Source: Nyssa sinensis
Taxonomy: Eukaryota; Streptophyta; Magnoliopsida; Cornales; Nyssaceae
Direction of reading: 5' to 3'
Assembly (NCBI GenBank): GCA_008638375.1
Contig: CM018033.1
Location: 11,076,880 to 11,140,879, forward strand
Length of the DNA: 64,000 bases
The translations under genes were made by a program, and so were the position numbers. Positions 25,111 to 53,953 of the stretch are shown here, in pieces. Position 1 is the stretch's first letter, and each line of letters opens with the position of its first letter. The notes below the pieces were generated by a model that had not been told where the DNA came from, made no database searches, and worked only from the letters and a program-made list of their open reading frames with translations.

Positions 25111-25342
25111 CCCGAAACTTCCAAAAGAAGCTAATGGACCTTGTTGAAAGCAGCCACCTCTCTCTCCTATATCCTATATAAATATATTTATATATCTATG
25201 AATATTTATATGGATACATAGAAGATAAATCAGGAAACCTTTAGAGTTTCCAAGTGGCAACCACCTATGTATACACAACCAAGAAGTTTCTAGTCCAGCC
25301 GAATTAATAGACAAAAATAGAAAAATCTGGAAGCTTGGATCT

Positions 25343-25382
<40 letters not shown>

Positions 25383-25515
25383 CCTTGTCTGTAGCAAAGA
25401 GGGGGAAAAGGAAACCACTTCTGAAACAAGAAAAAAATGAGAAAGAGAGAGAGACTGAAGAAAGAGAGAGGACTGTTACAGCAGTACAAAAACTGCCATG
25501 AATGGAAGAGAAGGA
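24545..25515 (+). mobile_element. LTR3 of the array, first part
   Basis: Starts TGTAACACCCCAAAAATCCG and aligns to LTR1, but it is clearly more diverged than LTR2. It contains two long (TA)n tracts and is cut at 25515 by solo LTR E1. The final five bases, AAGGA, are the E1 target duplication. Confidence 0.85.
25345..25381. repeat. (TA)n microsatellite
   Basis: About 18 uninterrupted TA units in LTR3. Confidence 0.95.
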
Positions 25516-25872
25516 TGTCATGACCCAAAACCCACCCTATGCGGATTAGGGGTCCGTGACCGGGTCTACGGCCCGTGGGCCGTTCCCCGTCAAAAGGATC
25601 TGAAATACTAAGTAAAGTCTTAACAAAATATTTTATAATCATTAAAACATCTGGTAGCATACTCAGATCATCATTTAATACATGCCAAAAGAACGTAAGT
25701 TTTTATAAGTACAGATCCTCCAAAAACACAAACTGACAGGACCGTGGTGACATAGGAGATATTAAGACCTTTCAGTATCTAACTTAGTACAAAAACTCAC
25801 CAAAAAGAGCTACCAGTGGCTAGCAGTGTCTAAGCCTCCGGAACGCCTGAAGGTTCTCCTACTTCCTGTTGT

Positions 25873-26813
25873 CTTGAAAAAATTATAAGGGAGGGGTGAG
25901 CTAACAAAGCCCAGTAAGTAATTTCCTAACTTTAACATGGGTTAGGGTTAGTTCACAAGAATGATAAGGAAAAAGGTAACAGATAACCAAGAAAATTTAG
26001 CCAGTCACTGAGGTACAACAATAATGACCCGAGGGTCCAAATAGAGGCATATCCCATAATATGACACAAGAGGCAATGACAAGGTCGATCAAAGTTGGGA
26101 CCTAGCCAATCATGATGAATCCCTGCCACATACAAAACGTTAGCCAATCAAAAGTGTAACATGCTTGCAATAATATGATCATTCACAGGGTATAAAATAT
26201 GATCATCCAACAATGCAAAAATGTTAATATCGAATTCTAACAGAACAGATGCGTAAACAGAACGGGGCCTGGCATACCCCCTAGAACATGCATATTCAGC
26301 TCTGCCTCAGTACCTCGAGCTTGCTAAAAAGCGCCAGAGCTCTTTTACTACAGGTCCCGAAGGACACAACACTTCCCAAAGGACACAACAGACCCCAAAA
26401 GGTCCTCCCCACATCTGGGAACAGATGGGCCATTGTGACTGAGCACAACCTCGAGTACATACCGAATATCATGATCAATAAATTTTCACACAAGATGTAC
26501 AATCATGTGAAATAGCCGAAATCTCAATCAATAAGACATAAGTGTGTGGATTAACAAAATTTCTATCAACAAGATAGATTACCAGATCATGATGGTACAA
26601 ATATACTCAAGTATCAGAAGATCAAGTTCACAAAAGATATAGGCAAGCAAGTCAAATCCGAAGTATAGACATGAATAATTGATCACAAATCGATTGGCTT
26701 CAAAGTGGAGAAGTCAAGTTCAATAGGTAGTGATAGAGTACGAATTTGGCAGCATAAGAAGATAAATGTGACTGGCTGGGAAATAACCCATAGTAAAGTT
26801 CATATTTACTTAC
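25873..26813 (-). other. Candidate intron inside LTR E1
   Basis: On the minus strand, TTTGAG/GTAAGTAAAT at 26813 and ATTTTTTCAAG/AC at 25873, 941 bp apart. A partly degraded hairpin (GGGCTTTGTTAGCTC) lies just upstream of the acceptor. It has the same geometry as in the other LTRs. Splicing is inferred. Confidence 0.4.
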
Positions 26814-27349
26814 CTCAAAAATTGCTTTCGACAGTTCTACTAATTTAAATCTCCTTCTCTTTCCCCTTGGAGGTTCCTATAAATCAGAAATTTAATTGTT
26901 ATTAACCCATCTCAATTATTTAAGGTCGATGTTAATGTCCGTGGTTTAATTTAACTCTCTCGGTATTATTTAAGTATATTCTTAAGGTTGCTAAATTTAT
27001 TATGTCGGCCTTCAGGGTATTTTATTTGGGTAAACAAACTCCACCGTTGAGTCCGGAACGTCCAAGAAAATAAATCTAGGCCTTCATGGCTTTTTATTTG
27101 GCTTCGGGTACCTCTAAGGGCAAAATGGTAATTTCATGTTTCAGGTGACTTAATTTTTTGGAACCCCGGTTGACAAAATGGACCTCACCATTGGGTCCAG
27201 AACGTCCGACATAGTCAAAATACACTATTTGTTTAATTAATTTGGACATCAGGGCATTTGCCTTATTTTAAATAATTTAAATCAATTAATTAAATTAATT
27301 ATATCAGTATATTATATATATATATATATATTTTAGGTGCAAAAACTAA

Positions 27350-27420
27350 TGGGCGTGCATTGGTGGCACTGTGGTTGAACCACTGCCACCTCCCCCTTTC
27401 ATCTTGGGTTCGAGTCCACG
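27350..27420 (+). repeat. tRNA-like module, central position, in LTR E1
   Basis: TGGTGGCACTGTGGTTG (box A) and GGGTTCGAGTCC (box B; GGTTCGANNCC is met exactly), adjacent to a (TA)n tract at 27311-27335. It is antisense to the LTR and about 1.85 kb from the LTR start, as in LTR1. Confidence 0.65.
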
Positions 27421-28764
27421 GAACAGCAAATGTTCCTATTTTTTTTTTTGTATACAAGTTGCAACCAAATAGCGGTTAACAACCAAACCGGAATAGGATA
27501 CCCCAGTCCAAGACAACTTCCCAATTGAATTTCTTACCATCACAACCAAACAGACCTATATTCATTTAAAAACAAGTGACCAAGCGCTGTCGTTTCATTA
27601 ATGTGTTGGCTGCCTTACAAGCCAACACATGTCTGAGTTGACACGTTGGTTTTTAACCGAGCTGGACGAGTCGACCCAACGACTCGTCGTCTTCTTCCCT
27701 AAGCCCCGATGTTGCCCTAATTTTCTGGTTTTCATTTCTTTTAATTTCGTGAATTTTGGGGTTGATTTGGCCTCTGATTTTGGGTGGTATGGGTTACTAA
27801 ATGTTTAAGAAACATTTTGGCATTCATTTTTGGCCTCGAATCAAGCTCGAGGAGCCATGGTGGGTTGGATGGTCGCAACCTACAACTGGCTTGTAAATGG
27901 CAATTTTGTCACCATTTCGAGTGTGGTTGGGCTTGTTTTGACCGTCCTGACGGGGGTTCAATCCCTATTCTAAAAACAGGAAATAGGGATCTATTTTTTA
28001 TGCTGGGTTCTAAACTCGTGACCTACAAGTCGATTTCTAGTGGTCTTAACTTGAGTGTTTGGGTCGCAGCTTAGTGTTTTTGGAACGCTTGTGGGCTCTA
28101 TTCGAGGTTCCATCAACCCAAATTCCATTTGGCTATGGTCGGTTCAGACCTGCACCTTAGAGGTCTGTTAATGGCGGTTCTTATGAGTTCAAGCATTCCA
28201 AGCCCTCTCGACTCCCTCATTTGGTTTACAACAGTTCCCTCAGTGTCAAATTTATGCATGCATGCAGTCTAAATGCCAAATAAATACTGAAACAGGGGCA
28301 AAATAATTCAAAAGTGAATTTTCCAAGTTTGGTATTCTTATACCTTTCGGTCGACTATTGCCCTTCCCTCAGGCTCAGTTCTGCTCCTTGGTGTTTCCTT
28401 AGAGAGTAGTCTCGACCCCCTTCCTTAGTGCACTTCCAAATGGATTCACACATAGGCAACACACACACTCTCTCTCTATCTCTCTCTCACACAGTCTCAC
28501 CCACACACACGGCTGAGTCTCACACACTCATGGTCTGCACACAACACACACACACACACACACTTATACATATAAATGCATACCTATGCATGCACATCAT
28601 GGTGTGCAGCTTACTGATGATGATAGCTAAGGCAAGCATGATGATGAAGGCTGAAACATAGGATGATGTGGGCTGATGTGTTGCATGAATGACCATTGGC
28701 CAATCTGGGAGGTGGACTTGGGCAACTTGAGCTCATATACCATTCTGTTGTATATTTGGATAGA

Positions 28765-28832
28765 AAGTTATTGATAGTCCACTTGGTAAATTTTTGGGTG
28801 TCATAAGTTCCCCTCACTTGGTCAAGGGTTCA
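28765..28832 (+). repeat. tRNA-like module, proximal position, in LTR E1
   Basis: TAGTCCACTTGGTAA (box A-like) and AGGGTTCAAATCCCCT (box B consensus). It lies about 0.45 kb from the LTR start and is antisense to the LTR, comparable with the module of LTR B. Confidence 0.6.
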
Positions 28833-29267
28833 AATCCCCTTGGCCTCACTTTTGGGCATTTTTCCCCCATTTGGGCTTATGCCTTGTTTGGCTGGACACA
28901 GAATTCTGTTTTAGCTATTCCCTTCCTAATTTCTTTTCTATTGCTCTTTTTACAAAATGGTTTCTTCTGAGGGTCTTCTACTTTGGTTAGCTTCGACGTC
29001 CGAGGCCTCGTGTTGGTTATTATTTCTTTGTGTTCATCATAGTTCGCTAATTCGAGTTTCCATGGTGTCACAATGACACCATTTCACCTAACTAATTGGT
29101 AATTAGGTTCGGGTATTACGCCTTCCTCTCTTGACGTGTTTAATTATTTTATTGGTCTATCGTGACCGTCGAGAAATTCACGATTAGTTTCCTCAATTAT
29201 TCTTTAGGTTGTCTCCAATTAATAATTAGCGGAACTAATTATTAATTAATTAGGTCGGGGTGTTACA

Positions 29268-30111
29268 AAGGAAGCTTCAGGAAGTTGTGTCTGAGCCTAA
29301 GGTATGTACTCAAATTCTTCCTTATGTGTTTTCAGACCATTAGGAATCAAAGTCAGTAGGAAAAAGTGAAAGAAAACAGAAGAGTCTATCTCTGTAACCC
29401 ACGGCCTAAATTCAGAGAAAATTAAATGAAACCTAAACCTGATTTTGTGCATGTAATAAGGTAGAAAATCGTGTTAAGATTCCAAAATAGTTGGAATGAT
29501 GTGAAATGATCAAAAAATGACCATTATATGGTCGAAAAACTAGAACTAGCGCATGGCCGAAAAACCTAGGTGGGTGTCGAAAAGTGTAGTTTTTGGGGTC
29601 CAAAATTATTCTAACTGAGTCCTTGAGGTTCCTAGAATCAAGTTGATATAGAAACCCTTAAAAATGGACGTCAAACCTGGGAGAAAAATGAAGAAATAAT
29701 CTGCAGTTTCCCGCGATGGCGCCAGAGAAGACACCGGAATGTCGTGGGGAAGTCGGGTCTGTTGGACCGGGTCTAGGATCGAGTCGGGTTGGGTCGGGAC
29801 CCGACCGAATGAAATCACGGTATCTTAACTACGTCATTTTGAATCTATGTATATAAATTTTAAATCTAACATGGTAACTATTTGGCTATACATGTAATAA
29901 ATCTAATTGTTTAACCCTATTTTGGATCATGGATAACCTCATTCTCGATTTAATCTGTTGTCCACTGTTTGTTTCTGGCTTACTTAGAAAAATAAAAAAA
30001 GGGGAGGAAACATGCAGTCAGTGGGATTTGACCCACTAACGTGCATGAGATGGGATCCTATGCCAAGGCCTCAGCCTACTATGCCACCACAGCACCTGTG
30101 CCATATATTGA

Positions 30112-30148
<37 letters not shown>

Positions 30149-30853
30149 GTTAATTAAATTAATTTAAAAATAGAAAAATAACCCAACGCCCAAATTGAAT
30201 AAAGGAATAATGTATTTTGACTATGTCGGACATTCTAGACCTAATGATGGAGTCTGTTTTAGCAAATGAGGTACTGAAAAATATGACACATAAGAGCAAA
30301 AAATTACAGAAATACCCCTAATATAGTACGTAGCCCAAATAAAGTCCAAGTTGGACGAAATTGATACCAATAGAAGCCTAAATACTTGTGAACTCGTATA
30401 TATGACTAAATAATGATTCAGGATCAGAATATCATAAAATATGAAATGACCAAAATACTCCTAAGTATGAAAAATATAAAGTAAAGGCCGAATAAAGGCC
30501 AATCTGATATAAGTAACTGTCATAAATATAAGTATGAAAATTGAAAGGCTAAATAAGACTCCGAAACAGTTAGATTATAAAATAAAAAATGATTGATGTG
30601 TCCCGATGATCAAAAGCAAATACCAAATGAAGTCCAAAAGACTTGAAAATGTATATATAAGATAAATGGAATATTCCTGAGATGAGAAAGGTTTTAAAAT
30701 TCTGCTGCTCTGACTCTACATTTGGAATGCAATTCATCGTTAAGTTCAGAAGTTGCCTTCGGTTGGTCGGATTATCGGTAAGGGAGACCAGCAAGGCAGC
30801 TAATTGGCATCACATCTTCGGCATCTGCGTAGGGTGGGGTGCGAGATGTGACA
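29268..30853 (+). mobile_element. LTR3 of the array, second part
   Basis: Begins with the second AAGGA of the E1 target duplication and continues LTR3. Near 30660 it jumps from the equivalent of LTR1 about 18845 to about 20305, sharing an ATTC(C)TGAG stretch at the junction, so about 1.46 kb including the candidate intron is lost. It ends GGGTGCGAGATGTGACA at 30853, followed by TCATG. Confidence 0.85.
30000..30105 (-). repeat. tRNA-like module in LTR3
   Basis: On the minus strand, GTGGTGGCATAGTAGGC (box A-like) and GTGGGTCAAATCCCAC (box B with paired arms). The (TA)n tract is at 30117-30145. It is equivalent in position to the modules of LTR1 and LTR2 but much diverged in the rest of the sequence. 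Confidence 0.6.
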
Positions 30854-31690
30854 TCATGTACTGATTATTCGGTGGTTGTTGATCATTCTCAACATCTCTC
30901 TACTTATCCCTCTAATCTTACCTCCTCTTAAGGGGCCTTTCATCTCATTTGTTCTGCCTTTCGTCCTGGCGAGCAAATTTTCTTAGTCGCCCTCGTCTGA
31001 TCAGATGCTCGATTTCCTGTTTTAAAGCTCTACATTCTTTAGTAGTGTGGTCCTACTCTTTGTGGAAATCATAGTATTTATTATTATTTCTTATGTCCTG
31101 GTTGCCCTTCATCGGCTTGGGCCACTAAAGATTTTCGCGCGTTTGGACTTGTTGAATGATGTGAGTAAGGGAGGCATTCAATAGGGTATAAGTTCCATAC
31201 CTTCTAGAACCAAAATTATTTTGTATTCTGGATGCCAGTCCTTTGTCAAGACTTCGGGCCCTCTTTTTGTTGTCCTTGTTATCTCTCCTCTAGGCTTGCT
31301 CGTCCTTCTAAACCTACTCCTTGGCTTTTTTTAACAGAGGTCTTAGTATCTTCAATTCTGATATACTTTTGAACCCTCTCCATGAGTATTGCCAGGTCGA
31401 CTGGGGGGGTTTTAGTCAAAGAATCCTAGAAGTGCCCAGGTCCCAATCCTAAAGTCAAGGCAGCCACCGAGAAACTTGCACTGCAGTCATTCATCTCTGT
31501 GATTACAGCATTGAAGCGAGTTATATACTCCCTTAATGTCTCCCCCTTGGCTTGCTTGATTGTTAACAAGAATTCTGGTCCATTTTTGAGTTTTCTACTT
31601 GTTAAGAAGGGATCAAGGAATAACCTATTGAGCTAGTAGAAATTGTTAATTAAGACTTGAGGGAGGTTGTAGAACCACTTAAGGGCGGTA
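30854..31690 (-). pseudogene. Tat-type gypsy gag, minus strand
   Basis: The minus strand from 31690 downward reads ALKWFYNLPQVLINNFY, LFLDPFLTSRKLKNGPEFL, KQAKGETLREYITRFNAVI and FSVAALTLGLGPGHF (Retrotrans_gag family pattern). Then comes YYDFHKE, DHTTKECRALKQEIEHLIRR and GRLRKFARQDER near 30950-31085. Several stops interrupt it. It joins the protease at 15396-16184 if the 14.7-kb array is removed, in the correct gag-then-protease order. Confidence 0.85.
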
Positions 31691-31692
31691 CT

Positions 31693-31895
31693 TATAACAC
31701 CCCTACCCGGTTATTAAAAATTAAATCACTAATTAAATATTAGGAACTTTAAGAAGTAAAATAATAATTAAGAAAACTAGACCAAGAAAAATAATAGGAC
31801 TTTGATTCATGAAATCGCCACGTGAAGGAAGTAAATAAAAATATAAGTACACGTGATTAATAGTTGCCAAGGAAAAGGTAAGAGAGCAAGACATT
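31693..31895 (+). mobile_element. LTR B-family 5' fragment
   Basis: TATAACACCCCTACCCGGTT and the following 100 bases (a TAATTAAATATTAGGAACTTT-like stretch and AAGAAGTAAAATAATAATTA) match the start of LTR B2 at 59814. The initial TG is mutated to TA. Similarity is lost near 31895, so the rest of the LTR is gone or degenerate. Confidence 0.6.
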
Positions 31896-32921
31896 TTTGT
31901 AGAGTATATTTATTTAGACTTTATGGGTAACTTTGAAAACATGCATACGAGTCTCGATGTTTTTAAGTACGAAGATCTCAAAGTTAAAACCCCATTTTTT
32001 TTTTTTAAGATTAAAATAAATAAACATATAGAGAAATTGGTATGAGTGGCATCCTCACATATAATAAGCCATTCTTTCATGAGGTTGGAAGGTGATGAAT
32101 AATTTGATTTTCTGTCAGCAGTATGGAGTGTTTCTTGCGATGTATCCAATCAGTGAGATGGGTTGCACCTCTTTATCTCCAATTTTTTTTTACAACTCAA
32201 GTTAACTTGTACCATTTGGTATATTATTGCAACGCATTGTTAAAAAATTAGCATGGCACTTTAAAGTGAGTTCAACTCTCATCCATCCCTTCTAGTAGCA
32301 ATAACAAAGGCAGGCAAGGAGCTGTTGATGATTTTCTTTGCCTTCTTTTATTTGTAATCATCAAATTGAGTTGAATCGAATCGAGTTGTATCTGCATTTC
32401 CCAGGGTTCATGACCACCGGTGTGATCTTAATCTTAAATATTAATAGCCTTGCAACTGATTGATATGATGTAGCCTCTTTACTCCAAAATATGGAATCAA
32501 CATCACTATTTTCACTACTTAGGCAGACTCATTTTAGAAAAATGTGACCAAAGAAACTTATAATTTTCTTTCCTAATTACTTAATTTCTCTTCACCAAAT
32601 TGTAGTTATGTCAACTTCTTAGTAATTTTCACTTCTCCTTACCCTACATCTCTTAATTCAACTCAAAGCGCAAGCCATTCTACATAATTGCAATTGCGCA
32701 ATCCTCCCTCCCTACATTTTAAAAACATCACATAATTAGACTACAAGGATGCATTTTCCGGATTTCTAAAATCTTTGGATCAATGAAGTGACATTATTTG
32801 CAATGACACCAGATCAGTATATTTAACTGCTCACCAGCTTAACAAAATCGTATCAGCCTACTGAAAATTAAAAACAAAACCTTACTTCTCATGCTATGTC
32901 TCAAGCAGCCACTTATCGAAC
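31896..32921. other. 3' flank of KRR1, no gene seen
   Basis: AT-rich DNA with short ORFs of no recognisable family and no element ends. The part nearest 32921 presumably holds the KRR1 3' untranslated region; no single strong polyadenylation site stands out. Confidence 0.5.
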
Positions 32922-51305
<18,384 letters not shown>

Positions 51306-51319
51306 TTTATGGAACTGAA

Positions 51320-51327
51320 AAACCCTA
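51320..51327. promoter_or_regulatory. Telo-box-like motif near the KRR1 start
   Basis: AAACCCTA on the plus strand 15 bp upstream of the KRR1 ATG, probably in the 5' UTR. Such motifs are enriched at plant ribosome-biogenesis genes (established knowledge); its activity here is inferred. Confidence 0.4.
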
Positions 51328-51396
51328 GAATTAAACTTTTCACCGACTACTTCCTACTCCGGAAGGAAGGCTTTTAATAGAGCGCCACACTGCTAA

Positions 51397-51405
51397 TTAG
51401 GGTTT
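51397..51405 (-). promoter_or_regulatory. Telo-box-like motif upstream of KRR1
   Basis: AAACCCTAA in KRR1 orientation about 95 bp upstream of the ATG. Together with the motif at 51320 it fits the promoter style of plant translation and ribosome-assembly genes. Confidence 0.45.
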
Positions 51406-52015
51406 TCTGGTAAAAAAAAAAATAAGGTGCGGATGTCGTGCGTCTACTAAATCAGTAAGAAGCGTCGTATAAATGCTATTCGCGACTCACAAGTTACTGC
51501 AAATTACAAACTCCACCGTCTTTTCGAAAATTATACTAACTTCCTCCAATATACGAGAATACCTTAATTCCCTCCCATTAACAATTACAAAACCGCCTTG
51601 TCACGTAAAGGAGAAGAGTTCAGGATTTCGGAAATAATTTTACTATATGTCAAAAGTGCCCTTGACTATGCTGTAATGCTCATAATGTCCATTTGCTTTT
51701 AATTGGAAAAGACAATTTTAACCTCCATTACACAAATATTAAAAAACTTTTTCATCCCTTTCACTCATAATCTCACTCTCTCTTTCACTCAACTTCTCAC
51801 TCTCTCTTTGAGGTTTTAGGTATGTATATTCTCCCCTCTCTCTCTAACTTTCATTGTCTATATTTTTTAGTGTATATATATATATATGCACATATATGTG
51901 TGTGTATTCCCTATATAATGTTAATATATCACCCAGCATGAAAACTTTACATATTTTACTAACTTTGAATACTGATATAGCATGCAATAGTAGGAAAACT
52001 TGATTTTGTGAAAAA

Positions 52016-52420
52016 ATGGTATCTTCTTCATCAACAGGAAGAGGTGATAACCTTGTGTTGCAGTTTGAAAACATAAATTATAGATGCAGTCGAAGGACAA
52101 CAATTCGGATTGTAGAATTTGAGAGGAACAAGGGTGGGTTTTATTATGCCTACCATAATGGTAATTGTAACTTCATAAATTGGGTCTATCCATGTTCAAC
52201 TAATAGTATGTTCTCTATATCAACATCAGGTGTTGGGGTTGATGAAAATGGACAGATTGGACAACTTATTGCAGAAGTTAGGTCTAAAACTAGAGCATTG
52301 GCTACAAGGGTCGAGGTGCTTGAAGGAAATCAAGGGATGATGAAGGTGCTTGTAAAGACAAGCCTAGTGTTTGTTGGCATATCAATGTTGATAGCATTGG
52401 CAATGTTAGTAAAGAAGTAA
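52016..52420 (+). CDS. GRF-type zinc-finger-like small protein with C-terminal membrane segment
   Basis: 134 residues in one open exon. Residues 21-58 (YRCSRRTTIRIVEF, then GGFYYAYHNGNCNFINWVYP) follow the layout of plant GRF zinc fingers, where a Cys-x-Cys start is followed by a Gly-Arg-x-Phe core and a final Cys-x-Phe-Phe-x-Trp. Here C24, C51 and W56 fit, but two of the usual four zinc ligands and the GR pair are missing. Residues 80-104 are coiled-coil-like and 111-132 form a hydrophobic segment. This finger, coil and tail-anchor layout is known for many small plant GRF proteins of unknown function, often dispersed and transposon-associated. The changed ligands suggest decay or a non-zinc-binding variant. 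The ATG begins a Ser-rich stretch common to the family. Expression is unproven. Confidence 0.6.
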   Translation: MVSSSSTGRGDNLVLQFENINYRCSRRTTIRIVEFERNKGGFYYAYHNGNCNFINWVYPCSTNSMFSISTSGVGVDENGQIGQLIAEVRSKTRALATRVEVLEGNQGMMKVLVKTSLVFVGISMLIALAMLVKK

Positions 52421-52695
52421 TTAAGTTGTTTCTATTTTGTAATGTTTTTTGGTAAGCAATGACCATGTTTTTTTTTATTGGTTGGTATGTAGTGATTATG
52501 TAAGGAATCATGGCATATATTAATGTTAGTCATTTTTTGTAAGCAATGACTATATATATGAAACTCTTCCTTAGAACAAACTTATATATTATATTAATAT
52601 GTACAAATATTTCATAAGTACATATCCCAAGTATCCAACACCCTATAGTTGTAACCAATAACTATATGTGATGACATATACAACCAAAAACAAGT
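52421..52695. other. 3' flank of the GRF-like ORF
   Basis: AT-rich, with a direct repeat TTTTTTGGTAAGCAATGAC (52445) and TTTTTTGTAAGCAATGAC (52533). It ends at CAAGT, the left target duplication of solo LTR D, and continues at 56131. Confidence 0.6.
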
Positions 52696-53063
52696 TGTCA
52701 CGACCTTAAATCCAGCCCATGTGGATCAAGGGTTTGTGATCGGCCACCGAGGTCTTTTTCAATGATCACAATGCTTTTCTCATTTCCATTTAATCATGTG
52801 CAGCGAAATAAAATTCTTTTTCTATTGCGGAAGCGTCAATACACAAATCAACATCAGTCATCTATATATACATTCCATAGTAACTACAAAAGTACATGAT
52901 GTAAATTTTCCTCAAAACCTACTGATGCCATATTCGATGTACAGTCCAAAATTACCAAAAGCAACTACATCATGACTAGCAAAATCCTAATACAAAAAGT
53001 TCATAGCTTTACAAGCTGTCGACCATCCTGACTGAACCTGCTATTTCTTATCGATATCGTTAC

Positions 53064-53953
53064 CTGAAATATATTGGATAAAAATTCGTATGAGATCAAC
53101 AGCTCGTGAGTATTCCATAATATACCAAGGGTTTCAAAACTGCTATATAATCCAATACTGAAATGTCAATGATCAAAATCATATGTTATCTTAATTTATA
53201 GTACAAGATAATGGTATCAAATTCATTTCTAATAAATCCCAATTCAATGACAATTGTAAATCGATATTCAATAACATAGTTCAATAAATCAAAATTCAAT
53301 AAATCATAGTTCGATAACATAATTCGATAAGTCATAGTTCACTAACCTAATTCGATAAGCCATAGTTCGATAACATAATTCGATAAATCATAGTTCGATA
53401 ACTCAAAATCATAGTTCGATAAATCATATTCAATCATAGTTCATATTCAATATTCAATATTCATATTCAAATTCATATATTTCATTTCTATGGCCAGCAA
53501 ATTAGAACCTCGTTGACTGAGATCGATAAACTAGTTCGATATACCGTATCACACTGGCTCACCACCAATACAACCCGTGAGTAGGGTTCGATAAGTCACA
53601 ACCTATTCAATAGTGACCAATCATAGAAGAATGTTCTATCCAAAGTATCAAAATCATATCCAAAATTGATAATCATCAATAGCAATTTAATTACTCAAAT
53701 CAAAGTTCCTTATTTGGTATTTAGTTCAAACATTTGTAAAAAGATCATATAACGTTTGAGTATCTTACGAACACATTTTCTTAAATCAAAGAAGACAATA
53801 TAGTTGTCAATAGATCATTCAAAACGTATACAGTATAGCTGTTAAACAAAGGCTATAAGGGAAAATGATATCGTATGTCGATACATCATAAAAGAGTTCA
53901 ATATTTATATCTATAATGAAAATTTCTACCTCAATATAGTATGAAACACTCAC
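53064..53953 (-). other. Candidate intron inside LTR D
   Basis: On the minus strand, TTCAG/GTGAGTGTTTC at 53953 and ATATATTTCAG/GTAAC at 53064, 890 bp apart. A GAGCTGTTGATCTC hairpin precedes the acceptor. Splicing is inferred. Confidence 0.4.
53260..53475. repeat. Short tandem repeat, about 17-18 bp unit
   Basis: Repeated CATAGTTCGATAACATAA and variants, about ten copies, degenerating into ATTCATATTCAA repeats. Confidence 0.8.

Larger units (their letters stand above)
25516..29267 (-). mobile_element. Solo LTR E1, minus orientation, TSD AAGGA
   Basis: Starts TGTCATGACCCAAAACCCAC and ends GGTCGGGGTGTTACA, the reverse complement of an LTR. It is flanked by AAGGA on both sides (25511-25515 and 29268-29272), a perfect 5-bp target duplication, with LTR3 sequence continuing on the right. 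No internal region or partner LTR is present, so this is a solo LTR left by intra-element recombination. It contains two tRNA-like modules (27350-27420 and 28765-28832) and a minus-strand donor/acceptor-like pair (26813 and 25873). A second copy of the family begins at 61270. Confidence 0.9.
16185..30853 (+). mobile_element. Three-LTR non-autonomous gypsy array (LARD-like), with nested solo LTR
   Basis: The order is LTR1 (16185-20496), internal region (20497-22008), LTR2 (22009-24487), a 57-bp internal scrap (24488-24544), then LTR3 (24545-25515 and 29268-30853) split by solo LTR E1. The outer flanks carry TCACG before LTR1 and TCATG after LTR3, a target duplication with one transition. The two flanks are the protease and gag halves of one minus-strand Tat relic, which independently supports a single insertion locus. 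There is no gag or pol, so it fits a large retrotransposon derivative mobilised by an autonomous relative. A three-LTR array is usually explained by unequal recombination between elements. Confidence 0.8.
51306..52015. promoter_or_regulatory. Divergent intergenic region between KRR1 and the GRF-like ORF
   Basis: 710 bp separating two divergent starts. The KRR1 side has telo-box-like motifs. The other side has CT-rich leader-like sequence (51750-51850) with a possible leader intron donor TTTTAG/GTATGT at 51820, and a (TA)n tract. It is probably a shared promoter region (inference). Confidence 0.45.

Noticed and set aside
27350..27420. Functional tRNA gene
   Set aside because: Boxes A and B are good, but the arms do not form a convincing cloverleaf by eye and related modules are decayed; I call it tRNA-like only.
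51344..51900. Alternative KRR1 upstream exon
   Set aside because: The first exon already begins with the conserved N-terminus of the family, and no in-frame extension or acceptor site upstream is needed.
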